Positions 56,013-64,000 of a stretch of DNA of 64,000 bases are shown here, in pieces. Source of the DNA: Streptomyces hundungensis (GTDB lineage: Bacteria; Actinomycetota; Actinomycetes; Streptomycetales; Streptomycetaceae); assembly GCF_003627815.1 (NCBI RefSeq), contig NZ_CP032698.1, positions 3,658,001 through 3,722,000 of the forward strand. The letters run 5' to 3'. Position 1 is the stretch's first letter. The number at the start of each line of letters is the position of its first letter. Made by a program: the position numbers and the translations under genes. The notes below the pieces were generated by a model. That model worked only from the letters and a program-made list of their open reading frames with translations, did not search any database and had not been told where the DNA came from.

Positions 56013-56989
56013 CGCACTCCCTCCCCAGCGGTTACAGGACGCTGTCCGTCCGCGTCCCGGTTCCCGGGTACGCCCGTGGAGGCGTCGGGGCGTACGAAGC
56101 GGGTCTCCGGCTCGTGCCGGACCAGGAAGCGGTCCGGGGTCTCGATCACCGACAGCTTGCGCAGCCACCAGAAGCCGAGCGCGAACAGGCCGCAGACACA
56201 GGCGAGTACGAGCTGGCCGACCGTCGAGTTGTACGGCTGCACGAAGTCGCGGTTGAAGACGGAGAGCCCGAGCACGAACGCGATCGAGACGCCGACCACG
56301 ATCTGCACACTGCGCCGGGTGGAGGAGCGCTGGGCCATCACGCGGTGGCGCATGTCGATCTCCTCGCGGGCCGACTTGGCGAGCGCCCCGAGCACCTGGC
56401 GCAGACCGGGGCCGCGCAGCCGGGCGTTGAGGATGAGCGCGGCGACGATGATGTCGGCGGAGGCGTCGTCGATCTCGTCGGCGAGCAGCTGGAGCGCGTC
56501 GGGCAGCGGCGTACGGGCCCGCAACCGGTCGACGAGCGCGTCGAGATGGGGCCGCAGCGCGGGGGCGGCCGCGCGGGCCGATGCGGGGATGGCCTGTTCC
56601 AGGCCGACCGCGCCGGCGATGGTGTCGCGCAGCGACTCGGTCCAGGCGGCGAGCGCCTCGACCCGCTTCATGGCAACCTTCTCCTGCGCGGCGCCGCCGA
56701 ACAGCTTGTTCCAGAAGAAGACGAGCAGACCGGTGGCGACGCCGGCCACCGTCCACCGGGTGAGCAGCAGCACGAGCAGGCCGACGCCGGCCGCGATCGA
56801 GCCGCGCTTGCCGATGAACTGGAGCATCTCGCCCGCGCGTTGGTTCCGGGCGCCGCCGCCCGGTTTGACCTCGAAGCCCCGGATCGCGACGACGAGCAGC
56901 GCGAGGCCGCCGCCGACGGCGAGGCCGGCCGCGAGCGCGTAGAGGGTCTGGGCCTCGAAGAGACCGCCCATGGAGGGAAGGTTGTTCAT
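56009..56989 (-). CDS. tadB: Tad pilus platform protein TadB
   Basis: A 326-residue F-domain membrane protein: helices near 15-35 and 60-95, an F domain (WTESLRDTIAGAVGLEQAI, then LADEIDDASADIIVAAL and LARSAREEIDMRHRV-like sequence) and two C-terminal helices (about 235-275). The ATG at 56989 follows GGAG and the tadA stop by 10 nt. It is the partner of TadC. Confidence 0.88.
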   Translation of the reverse strand: MNNLPSMGGLFEAQTLYALAAGLAVGGGLALLVVAIRGFEVKPGGGARNQRAGEMLQFIGKRGSIAAGVGLLVLLLTRWTVAGVATGLLVFFWNKLFGGAAQEKVAMKRVEALAAWTESLRDTIAGAVGLEQAIPASARAAAPALRPHLDALVDRLRARTPLPDALQLLADEIDDASADIIVAALILNARLRGPGLRQVLGALAKSAREEIDMRHRVMAQRSSTRRSVQIVVGVSIAFVLGLSVFNRDFVQPYNSTVGQLVLACVCGLFALGFWWLRKLSVIETPDRFLVRHEPETRFVRPDASTGVPGNRDADGQRPVTAGEGVR

Positions 56990-56999
56990 ACGGCTCCAC

Positions 57000-58307
57000 T
57001 CACCCCCAGGCCCCGGAGGGCCGGTAGCCGTGCACGGCGAGTTCCTCGATGCAGGACACCGGGGCGTGCGGGACGACCCGTCCGTCCGGCGTCTCGGCGA
57101 AGACCTCACTGGACAGAACGCGCCCGTCGCAGCCGTTCACCTCGCGGACCGAGGTGACCACGCGCTGCAACCGGCCGCCGCTCTCGTAGTTGTTGCGCCG
57201 CTCGACGAAGACGACGAAGTTGACCGCGCCCGCGATCAGCATCTGGCTGGCCTCGATGGGCAGCCGCTCGGCCGCCTGGAGAGCGTACGTCGAGATGCGG
57301 TTGAAGACCTCGGCGGAGCTGTTGGCGTGGATCGTGGAGAGCGAGCCGTCGTTGCCCTGCGACATCGCGTTCAGCATGGTGACGATCTCGTCGCCGAGGA
57401 CCTCACCGACGATGACCCGGGAAGGGTTCATACGCAGCGAACGCCGCACCAGCTCCGCCATCGGGATCATGCCCAGGCCCTCGGAGTTGGGCAGCCGCTC
57501 CTCGAACGCGACCACGTTCGGATGCAGTTCGGGGAACTGATCGAGACCGAGCTCAAGGGCGCGCTCGACCGTGATCAGGCGTTCCTGCTGCGGGATCTCG
57601 TTGGCGAGCGCCCGCAGCAGCGTGGTCTTTCCGGCGTTGGTCGCGCCCGCGATCATGATGTTCTTACGGGCCCGGACCGCGCAGGCCAGGAAGTGCGCCA
57701 ACTCCGGTGTGACGGTGCCGTTTCCGACCAGGTCCGCCATGAAGACCTTGCCCATGCGGGCCCTACGGATGGACAGCGAGGGCCGCCGGGCGACCTCCAT
57801 CACGGCCGACAGACGCGAGCCGTCCGGCAGCCGCAGGTCGAGCTGGGGGTTGGCGGAGTCGAAGGGGCGCGAGGAGAGGCCGGAGTAGGCGCCGAGGACC
57901 TGGATGAGCTCGATGAGCTCCTCGTCGGTCTCGGCGACCGGGTCGCCCCGGACCTCGCGGCCGTCGGAGTAGCCGACGAAGACCTGGTCGCACCCGTTGA
58001 TGTCGATGTTCTCGACCTCGGGGTCGTCGAGCAGCGGCTGGAGCCGGCCGACGCCGAAGAGAGCCGCGTGCACGGCGGCCGCGTACTGCTCCTCGGTCTC
58101 CGCGTCGAGGGGGGTGCGCCCGGCGTTGATCTCCGTGCGGGCGTACTCCTCCAGTATCTGGGCGATGACGGCGCGCGCGTACTGGCGCTCGTCCTCGCTC
58201 GACATCGCGGCCACCCCGCGCACCTGGTCCAGGCGCCGCTGCTCGGCGATCCGGTCACCGGCCTCCTGGCGGAACCGCTTGACCAGCGCGTGATCGACCG
58301 CACTCAT
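57000..58307 (-). CDS. tadA: Tad secretion ATPase TadA (CpaF/GspE family)
   Basis: A 435-residue hexameric ATPase: N-terminal helical region, NDI-like ENIDINGCDQVFVGY, Walker A AGATNAGKTT, Walker B-type MNPSRVIVGEVLGDEI and the His box NDGSLSTIHANSS. It powers pilus assembly at the membrane. The ATG at 58307 overlaps the CpaE-like gene by 4 nt. All catalytic motifs are intact. Confidence 0.93.
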   Translation of the reverse strand: MSAVDHALVKRFRQEAGDRIAEQRRLDQVRGVAAMSSEDERQYARAVIAQILEEYARTEINAGRTPLDAETEEQYAAAVHAALFGVGRLQPLLDDPEVENIDINGCDQVFVGYSDGREVRGDPVAETDEELIELIQVLGAYSGLSSRPFDSANPQLDLRLPDGSRLSAVMEVARRPSLSIRRARMGKVFMADLVGNGTVTPELAHFLACAVRARKNIMIAGATNAGKTTLLRALANEIPQQERLITVERALELGLDQFPELHPNVVAFEERLPNSEGLGMIPMAELVRRSLRMNPSRVIVGEVLGDEIVTMLNAMSQGNDGSLSTIHANSSAEVFNRISTYALQAAERLPIEASQMLIAGAVNFVVFVERRNNYESGGRLQRVVTSVREVNGCDGRVLSSEVFAETPDGRVVPHAPVSCIEELAVHGYRPSGAWG

Positions 58308-59122
58308 CGGCCGACCCCGGCCCCGGCCCAGGCCGCGCCGAACTGCTGGTACAGGTCGGCCGAGACCTTGCGGGCGCTGCGGATGAGCAGCGACTTGTCG
58401 AGCCGGCCACGGCCGCGGCCGGCCAGCAGGGCGGCGCCGGAGGGGTCGTGCGCGAGGGTGCCGATGACGCGGGCGCCGGTCTGCCCGGCCACCAGCATGT
58501 CGTTGACCTGGTGGGAGAGCTTGACGGACGCCCCGGCCTCGGCGATCAGGATCACGCCGATGAACGGCGTGGCCAGCGCGTTGCCGCGCGGGCTGCCGTG
58601 GAGATGGGTGGAGAGCGCCGCGGCCCGGTCGCGTACCCGGGCGAGGTGCTCGGGCTCGGTGCGCGAGACGAGCAGCGCAAGGGCGGCGTGCGGGAGCAGG
58701 TCGAGCGCGGGCGAACCGCCGCTGATGCGGCCGATGTCGGCGATGACGTCGGCGGGGGCGTGCGGTGACTCGCCGAGCGAGGCGAAGGCCCGGCCGAGTG
58801 TGGGCCAGCTCCCGGCGAGACCGGCGGCCTGTTCGGCGGCGCCGAGCCCCACGAGCAGTTCGAGCCCGCCGGCCATCGGCTGGGCGTGGTCCCAGAGCTG
58901 GTCGGCGGCGAGCCCGCGGCGGGCGGCCGCGGCCAGCGAGAGGAGTCCGGTGTTGGGGTTGAGGGGGCCGCCGTTGGTGGCCGTGCAGCGGTACACCAGG
59001 TCCCCGCCCGCCGGGTCCGTCTCGGCGAGCAGTGCGCGACGGGGCCAAACGGCGGCCAGGGCCAGGGCGGCGGTGGTGACACCGGGAGAGCCCTTGTCGG
59101 ATGCGAGTGCGATGAGCGCCAT
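58304..59122 (-). CDS. CpaE/TadZ-like MinD-superfamily protein with degenerate P-loop
   Basis: A 272-residue protein of the MinD/ParA type in the CpaE (TadZ) position. The deviant Walker A begins normally, SDKGSPG (Lys10), but the second lysine is replaced: GVTT at 14-17 has Val15 where MinD has Lys. ETDPAGGDL follows as the expected Asp segment. ATP binding is therefore doubtful, although atypical ATPases of this family are known to localise pilus machinery. The CpaE receiver domain is absent. The start is 49 nt after the cpaB gene. Confidence 0.75.
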   Translation of the reverse strand: MALIALASDKGSPGVTTAALALAAVWPRRALLAETDPAGGDLVYRCTATNGGPLNPNTGLLSLAAAARRGLAADQLWDHAQPMAGGLELLVGLGAAEQAAGLAGSWPTLGRAFASLGESPHAPADVIADIGRISGGSPALDLLPHAALALLVSRTEPEHLARVRDRAAALSTHLHGSPRGNALATPFIGVILIAEAGASVKLSHQVNDMLVAGQTGARVIGTLAHDPSGAALLAGRGRGRLDKSLLIRSARKVSADLYQQFGAAWAGAGVGR

Positions 59123-59170
59123 GTCTTCCGCGTCTTCTGTCTCTGCTGGGTCGCTGCGTCGCCGCGCGAC

Positions 59171-59893
59171 TCAGCCGTTGTCCGGCGCGACCCGCACCAC
59201 GGCGACTTCACCGGCGGACGCGGCCTGGGCGACGGCGGCCGCCTCGGAGGTGTTCACGGTGAGCGTGACGGCGAGGTTGCCGCTGCCGAAGGACTTGTCC
59301 TGGGTGCCGACGTCGCTGACGACGGCGCGCTGGACGAGCGGCGAACTCCCGCCCGCGGAGCCGGAGTTGGCGCCCCCGGTGCCGGTCTTGCCCGATCCGG
59401 CGGAGGTGCCGACCCGGTAGACGGCGACCGTCTCGCCGTCCTTGAGGTTGGTGGGGTACTGGCCTTCCTTGAGCGAGACACCGACGGCGGCCTTGCCGAC
59501 CTCGGTGCCGCCGCCCGCGGCGAACATCTGGCCCACCAGGACCGAGCCCTCGTAGAGGTTGGACTTCGCCCGCAGCTTGGTGAGGGCGTCGTACTGCTCG
59601 GGGCGGATGTAGTCGATGTGGTTGTCGGCGGCCACCATCACGGTGGTGAGATCGCCCTTGGACACGGCATGCCCGGCCGGGACATCGTGCGTGAGCTGGT
59701 AGACCTCGACCCGGTCGCCCGCGCGCAGCACCAGAACGGTCGCCCCGAGGGCGCCGATGAGGATGAGCAGGACGGCGAGGGCCGCGAGGGCGGGCTTGCG
59801 TTCCCGTGGCGGCGCAGGAAGCCGCTCACCGACCGGCTGCCCGGGCGCCGCCCCCCGGTGGGTCCCCGCCCCACCGCGCTCCTGGACCTTCAC
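59171..59893 (-). CDS. cpaB: Flp pilus assembly protein CpaB (SAF domain)
   Basis: A 240-residue protein: a short cytoplasmic tail, a membrane helix (about 35-56), a SAF domain (TVLVLRAGDRVEVYQLTHDVPAGHAVSKGDL, quoted in family blocks as RVEVYQLTHDVPAGHAV and SKGDLTTV) and a Gly/Ser-rich segment near 165-185, then a beta-rich end. GTG start with GGAGA. It is the first gene of the Tad operon, and the operon promoter must lie in 59894-60199. Confidence 0.85.
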   Translation of the reverse strand: MKVQERGGAGTHRGAAPGQPVGERLPAPPRERKPALAALAVLLILIGALGATVLVLRAGDRVEVYQLTHDVPAGHAVSKGDLTTVMVAADNHIDYIRPEQYDALTKLRAKSNLYEGSVLVGQMFAAGGGTEVGKAAVGVSLKEGQYPTNLKDGETVAVYRVGTSAGSGKTGTGGANSGSAGGSSPLVQRAVVSDVGTQDKSFGSGNLAVTLTVNTSEAAAVAQAASAGEVAVVRVAPDNG

Positions 59894-60199
59894 GTCGCTT
59901 CTCCCCGTGGTAACTCTTTTGCGACAGCGTCGCGGGCGAACCAGGACGCACCAAGACGCATGCCTGGACCTGAATCAAGCCATCTCACGCCGCGAGAACT
60001 GGGACTCGACCGGTCACTTCGGGCCCGCCGAAGACCTCCGCGAGGCCACCAGCACGCTGTCAGATCATGTGATCGCACCGTAGCAGCCGCCCCTCAGCAC
60101 CCTCAAGGCGCGTTAAAGATCGCGAACGTTACCCATCCCGGCGCAGCCGCCACAAAGGCTCCGAAATGGCTTGTTTCTCCCTGTCACCGCGCGCACTCG
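59894..60199. other. 306-nt region upstream of the Tad operon
   Basis: This must carry the promoter for the minus-strand Tad operon, and it also follows the small membrane protein gene. It is less G+C-rich than its surroundings (notably 60050-60190). A short imperfect GATCA/TGATC pair is at 60063-60074. I could not assign -35 and -10 elements, and no gene is supported. Confidence 0.5.
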
Positions 60200-60649
60200 T
60201 TACCACTGTGCAACCCGTGCGAACCGGCTTCGGCTGCGCCCGCGCAACACGGGCAACAGGACGAACCCGATCACCGCGAGGCCCGCGAACACACCACCGG
60301 CAACGAAGAATCCCCACGGCCAGTCGGGGCTGTGGTAGCCGTCCTGGTAAGGCGTCTTGGCACAGGTGGTGGTCACGTCGCAGACGACGTGCTTCCCGCC
60401 TTTGCGCAGGAGCCCGGCGGCGACACCGCACCCCGACACGACCGCCGCCCCGACAAGCAGCATGGCCGGCAGCACGTACCAAGCCCCATGCGGCCGCAGC
60501 CGAGGAGAGGGGTGGGGCGGGGCCCACGTGGGCAGGGCGCCGGGAGGCGGTCCCTGGGCAAGCGGTCCCTGGGCAGCCGGTCCCTGTGTGAGGTACGGCC
60601 CTTGGGACACGGCCGCCGACCCCGGACTCCCCTGATGCATCCGACTCAT
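60200..60649 (-). CDS. small membrane protein with proline-rich N-terminus
   Basis: A 149-residue protein. The N-terminal 55 residues are Gly/Pro/Gln-rich with a QGP-type repeat (LTQGPAAQGPLAQGPPPG), then come two membrane helices (about 58-80 and 112-137). The loop between has two cysteines (HVVCDVTTTCAKT), probably outside. The ATG at 60649 with GGAGGGGAG was chosen over one 48 nt upstream. I do not recognise a family; proteins of this shape are common in Streptomyces. Confidence 0.65.
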   Translation of the reverse strand: MSRMHQGSPGSAAVSQGPYLTQGPAAQGPLAQGPPPGALPTWAPPHPSPRLRPHGAWYVLPAMLLVGAAVVSGCGVAAGLLRKGGKHVVCDVTTTCAKTPYQDGYHSPDWPWGFFVAGGVFAGLAVIGFVLLPVLRGRSRSRFARVAQW

Positions 60650-61253
60650 CGAGCAACTCCCCTCCGCCGCGGCCCAATCGAACGCCTCCATCCTCACCAG
60701 CGTCCAGGGGCGCGTCGTGAGTACGGGTACTCATTCGGTACGCACCGCCGCACAGGACACTGACTCCGCGGGCACGCAGACCGTCAGTGAGGCCGGGGTG
60801 CCGCAGGGGAACGAGGGGCGGAGACGACCTCACGCCGCTGTCGATGCCGGCCGAACGGAGCGCCATGTAAGGGGCCACCCTGGGATTGCCTCCTCTTGCG
60901 CCGCCATACATGAGACCCGTCTTTGGGCAAAGGGGTACAGGAGTCGTGAACTAGTCGCGGCAGTGAATGTATGGATTTCACGGGCATCCCCGACGGAGCA
61001 CGGTCAAGGATGAGCCCGTGTTTCCCCAAGGAAGCGGAGCAATTCCACTCACACCGTACGATGGCACGCTGTTGCCCGTCCGGCCCGGACGCCGAGTCAC
61101 AGCGCATGGTGTGATGCAGGTCGGAGGCCCGAGAGGCAACAGCGGATCGCGTACGGACCTTCCGGGGGACCGACACCGCTGGACTCGTTCAGAGGTCGTT
61201 CTCCGGAACATGGTGCCGACGTGGACAACAGCGAAGTGAAAGGCATTGCGTCC
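60650..61253. other. 604-nt region without a supported gene
   Basis: The region lies between divergent genes. It holds a perfect palindrome at 60718-60733 and an AT-richer part near 60890-61020. Open frames in it (for example 60717-61013 and 60967-61239) have poor codon bias and no recognisable product. Nothing else was seen. Confidence 0.5.
60718..60733. promoter_or_regulatory. palindromic operator-like site
   Basis: TGAGTAC (60718-60724) and GTACTCA (60727-60733) are perfect 7-bp arms around GG, 69 nt upstream of the small membrane protein start. It looks like a repressor site; the regulator is not in the window. Confidence 0.4.
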
Positions 61254-63311
61254 ATGGGGGATTACGTCGGCGTCGACCCGATACGGGTGCGCAAACTCGC
61301 GGACCGTCTCCAGGACTTGGAGGGCGCCCTGGCCAAACACGGGGCTCTGATCCGTAAGAATTTCACGTCTTGGGAAAGCGGCCTCGATCTGTCCTTGCTG
61401 GGACAGCAGACGCAGGCGGTGGGCGACGACGCCCGCAGCATGTCGAAGCGCGCCGATCTGGCCCGCAACCTCCTGCTGGAAGGCGACGCGTCCGGCATGT
61501 GCACCCCGGACGGGGACATCGTCAACATCCCCTGGGACATGGCGGACGTCAACGCACAGAGTGCCAAGGAGGCCACCCAGGAGGCGGCCAGGCTCAAGAA
61601 GGCACTCGACGACCCCAAGGGCGCGAGTTCCCGTGCGGACATCGAGGCCATCGGCCGGTCCCTCGCCGACCACCAGGACGACCCCACTTATCTGGCCGCC
61701 TTCGCCGCCGCGGGCGGCGTTGTCGACGCGGCCCGCGTGAGCCGCGCCCTGCACGTGGAGGACGGGACCCACGGCGCAGAGGTGCTGAGCAAGGACTCGC
61801 AGAACGTGGTCGCCCAGTACGCCACGGGCATCAACCGCGTCTTCACGCTCCAGTCGGCGGGCAAGATCCCACCGAACCCGGAGTACGTGAAGGCCCTCAC
61901 CAACCCGCCGGGCGGTGACATGTGGTCCGTCGGCATGTTGTTCAAGTACGGGCCGAAGGGCAACGAGTGGGACACCCAGGCCCTGACCCAGGTCAGCGGC
62001 GCGATGCTGGACTGGCGCAGGAACCAGCAGATGCGGCCCTCGTACACCAAGGGTGGGGTCGTGGGCATGGCCTACACGGCACCCGCGTACGTGGATCCCG
62101 ACAACGCTTGGTACGCGTCGCTCGGACTCACGCACAGCTATAACCGCGAGGGCATCGACGACGCCCAGAAGCGGGCGATGGCCATCGATGCCAACGATCC
62201 GTCGCTGGCCGTGATCAACCGCCTGGGCGAGAACGCTGACGCATCGCGACACCTGCTGGGGAACAACGACTCCGGCAAGCGCTTCGCCGCGGATCTGGTC
62301 GACTTCCACTGGCAGACGCCCGGGGCGATAGCGGTTGACGATTCGGACGGGCCGCGCCAGGTGCTCACCCTGGCGGCCACCGACCGTACCCCGGCGCATA
62401 TCGACGAGTCCGGCACGGCCGCCGCCAACATCCTTGCCGCCGCGGCCAAGGAGAAGGACCACTTCGACGGGCGCAACGGCCACGAGAAGGACGAGTACCC
62501 GACGTTCCCCAACGGCACCGCGGTCGCGCTGGCCGGCATCACGGCAACCTGGGCCGATGACCTGGGTGGTACCGGGATGTCAGCGCCTGACGGAGTGGCG
62601 GGCTACGACCCCTCGAACCACGTCCTGGTCGGCAACAATGCGGACACGGTCAAGGTCATGCGGCTGTTCGCCAAGGACAATCCAGGCGCTACGGCGATGT
62701 TCGACGTCGTACTGCACGAGAAGGTCTCGACGGCAGCGGGGAGCAAGGATCCGACGAAGAGCCTGACCGACATGGGCAATACGGCGGGAATGCTCACGAA
62801 GGCCAAAGTTGCGGAAAATTACAGCGCGGCACAGCAGATCGACGAGGAGCACAAGACCAACAAGATCATTCTCGACAGCGCCGGTACCCTGTTCGGTTTC
62901 ATACCCGCTCCCAAATTGGGCGAAGGCGCGTCGAAACTCGCCGAGAAGATTGCCGAGAAGAGCCTCAAGTATCCCCAGAACCTCGCGGTCATCGGCCGGA
63001 CGATCGTCGCTCCCCAAACGGACCCCTTCTCCACGGACAACGCCTCGAAGCAGGAGGCTCTGAGCGTGACCGCGGCAAAAGAGCAGTACAGGTCCTTCAT
63101 CCCGTCGATAGCACAGGGGATGGTCAGATCGGGCGCAGTCCCGCCGCCCACGGGCAGCTCCTGGTACGACCCCCAGACGGGAACCATCTCCTCCGACGCC
63201 AGCCACGACCCCACGTTCCAGAGCTGGTGGAACATGGCTCACGGCGACAACTACCAGAAGGCCTTCAAGGACGGCTTCGACAATGCAGAGGTGTCGCCCG
63301 ATGGTAAATAG
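61254..63311 (+). CDS. large DUF6571-like protein
   Basis: A 685-residue protein (696 if the GTG at 61221 is used). It begins GDYVGVDPIRVRKLADRLQ and continues with a helical N-terminal region (about 10-90) reminiscent of WXG/ESX-type or DUF6571 N-termini, including SWESGLDLSLLGQQ. The middle is mixed alpha/beta (GMLFKYGPKGNEWDTQAL). Near 540-560 there is a Gly/Ala-rich, mildly hydrophobic segment (SAGTLFGFIPAPKLGEGASK) typical of DUF6571 proteins. No signal peptide. AAAGG ten bases before the ATG and the family start favour 61254. Function unknown; such proteins are often paired with lipoproteins, as here. Confidence 0.7.
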   Translation: MGDYVGVDPIRVRKLADRLQDLEGALAKHGALIRKNFTSWESGLDLSLLGQQTQAVGDDARSMSKRADLARNLLLEGDASGMCTPDGDIVNIPWDMADVNAQSAKEATQEAARLKKALDDPKGASSRADIEAIGRSLADHQDDPTYLAAFAAAGGVVDAARVSRALHVEDGTHGAEVLSKDSQNVVAQYATGINRVFTLQSAGKIPPNPEYVKALTNPPGGDMWSVGMLFKYGPKGNEWDTQALTQVSGAMLDWRRNQQMRPSYTKGGVVGMAYTAPAYVDPDNAWYASLGLTHSYNREGIDDAQKRAMAIDANDPSLAVINRLGENADASRHLLGNNDSGKRFAADLVDFHWQTPGAIAVDDSDGPRQVLTLAATDRTPAHIDESGTAAANILAAAAKEKDHFDGRNGHEKDEYPTFPNGTAVALAGITATWADDLGGTGMSAPDGVAGYDPSNHVLVGNNADTVKVMRLFAKDNPGATAMFDVVLHEKVSTAAGSKDPTKSLTDMGNTAGMLTKAKVAENYSAAQQIDEEHKTNKIILDSAGTLFGFIPAPKLGEGASKLAEKIAEKSLKYPQNLAVIGRTIVAPQTDPFSTDNASKQEALSVTAAKEQYRSFIPSIAQGMVRSGAVPPPTGSSWYDPQTGTISSDASHDPTFQSWWNMAHGDNYQKAFKDGFDNAEVSPDGK

Positions 63312-64000
63312 GAACCGGGCCCGAAGCGCCGTCCTGGCCGCGACCGCCGCTGTACTCGTACTGTCTCTCGGGTCATGTTCGGATGACCAGAACGAAGACA
63401 GCGCGCGGATTCCCGTAGCGGAGCCGGGAAAGGTCGCCGCCTTCGCGCTGGGCGAGTTGAGCACGACATACGACCTCGACCACACCGCTGTGAACGAGAG
63501 TGGCCACATCACCTCGGACAAGGCCGGGAACATTTATCTGGCCAGCGATTCCAACAGCCCTCTCATGCCCATCCTGCGCATGACTCCTGAGGGCAAGGTC
63601 AGCCAGTTCACGAAAATCAAGGAGAGCCACTCCGACTCCGGATTCACCGCCGCTCCGGACGGTTCTTTGGTGACCGGCGGAGGAGACGGTCTGTGGCGGG
63701 TGAGCTCGAAGGGCACCGTCACTTCTTTGGAGTCACAGCGCCGATTCAAGCTCCCGAACCCGATCGGTATCCGGCCGGACGGCACGGTCGTCGTCATCGA
63801 CGGCGAGAGCGTGTGGTCCCTGAAGGACGGCCAGGCGGCCGAGCTCCTGACGTTCCCGGCGAACCAGGGCCGGGTCCGCGGAGCCGTCGCACCGGACGGA
63901 ACCATCTACCTCTCCAACAGCCGCCTCGACAATCTCCGCGTGCTGGCTCCCGGCAGCCCACCCAGGACCCTGACGATCCAGGGCGACCTGCCAGGAGCCG
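63301..64000 (+). CDS. lipoprotein with NHL/propeller-like repeats (cut by window edge)
   Basis: An open frame from the ATG at 63301 to the window end (233 codons seen). It starts with a lipoprotein signal, VLVLSLGSC (Cys26), then repeats of about 40-45 residues carrying phrases like ESGHITSDKAGNIYLAS, AAPDGSLVTGGG, IRPDGTVVVIDG and VAPDGTIYLSN. These are typical of NHL or SMP-30-like beta-propellers. The ATG overlaps the end of the DUF6571-like gene by 11 nt, so the two are co-translated. Ligand unknown. Confidence 0.75.
   Translation, partial: MVNRNRARSAVLAATAAVLVLSLGSCSDDQNEDSARIPVAEPGKVAAFALGELSTTYDLDHTAVNESGHITSDKAGNIYLASDSNSPLMPILRMTPEGKVSQFTKIKESHSDSGFTAAPDGSLVTGGGDGLWRVSSKGTVTSLESQRRFKLPNPIGIRPDGTVVVIDGESVWSLKDGQAAELLTFPANQGRVRGAVAPDGTIYLSNSRLDNLRVLAPGSPPRTLTIQGDLPGA

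Noticed and set aside
60967..61239. A 90-residue plus-strand open frame before the DUF6571-like gene.
   Set aside because: It runs into the next gene in another frame, has no ribosome site and no recognisable domain.

Overview
The window is a contiguous piece of a high-G+C actinobacterial chromosome, almost certainly Streptomyces. The evidence is extreme third-position GC in every real frame, many GTG starts with 4-nt stop/start overlaps, a complete 14-gene nuo operon on menaquinone-type genes, futalosine-route MqnC, a Streptomyces-style Tad/Flp pilus locus, and the layout around nuo (NlpC/P60 protein, geranylgeranyl-reductase-like protein, menG, mqnC). No tRNA, rRNA, IS element, prophage or CRISPR array was recognised.

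Layout. 1-1.6 kb: the end of korA and all of korB (2-oxoacid:ferredoxin oxidoreductase). 1.7-3.1 kb: a divergent HxlR regulator/quinone reductase pair with a clear operator. 3.2-9.8 kb: RarD-like permease, a modular repeat island, a 12-codon leader ORF followed by an ABC-F protein, a VOC protein, a secreted M28 aminopeptidase, and a flavodoxin-fold reductase convergent with a TetR regulator. 10-14.4 kb (minus strand): an ABC-2 exporter, a LolA/RseB-like membrane-anchored protein and a polyprenyl diphosphate synthase. 14.6-19.4 kb (plus strand): a decayed POT peptide transporter, a CocE/NonD hydrolase and fumarylacetoacetase; the last is flanked by near-identical inverted repeat arms. 19.8-21.6 kb: RecQ. 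22.3-38.3 kb: nuoA to nuoN read on the minus strand as a tightly coupled operon (proton-pumping NADH:menaquinone oxidoreductase). 39-46.8 kb: NlpC/P60 hydrolase, small membrane proteins, MenJ-like reductase, MenG, a chitinase-like lipoprotein, a stripped-down amidohydrolase-like protein and MqnC. 46.9-59.9 kb (all minus strand): a Tad pilus locus with prepilin peptidase, a LysM/BTAD membrane protein, a secreted protein, two paralogous lipoproteins, three TadE/TadG-type minor pilins, Flp pilin, TadC, TadB, TadA, a CpaE/TadZ-like ATPase and CpaB. 60.2-64 kb: a small membrane protein, a large DUF6571-like protein and a propeller-like lipoprotein that runs off the end.

How the genes fit together. 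Complex I, the polyprenyl synthase (menaquinone side chain), MqnC (futalosine pathway), MenG (last methylation) and the MenJ-like reductase (side-chain saturation) form a respiratory-chain neighbourhood: menaquinone supply beside the enzyme that reduces it. The Tad locus is self-contained: A24 peptidase, major pilin, minor pilins, inner-membrane platform and ATPases, plus unassigned secreted proteins and lipoproteins that may be surface parts.

The features most worth a second look are: (i) a dispersed, modular, polarity-conserved intergenic repeat family in five islands (about 4.3, 17.6, 19.5, 21.8 and 44.4 kb); (ii) a possibly leaderless 12-codon aromatic-rich leader ORF before the ABC-F gene; (iii) a TadE-like minor pilin whose predicted prepilin leader is about 81 residues of arginine-rich octapeptide repeats; (iv) a CpaE-like ATPase without the P-loop lysine; and (v) an amidohydrolase-like protein next to mqnC that appears to lack its catalytic barrel.
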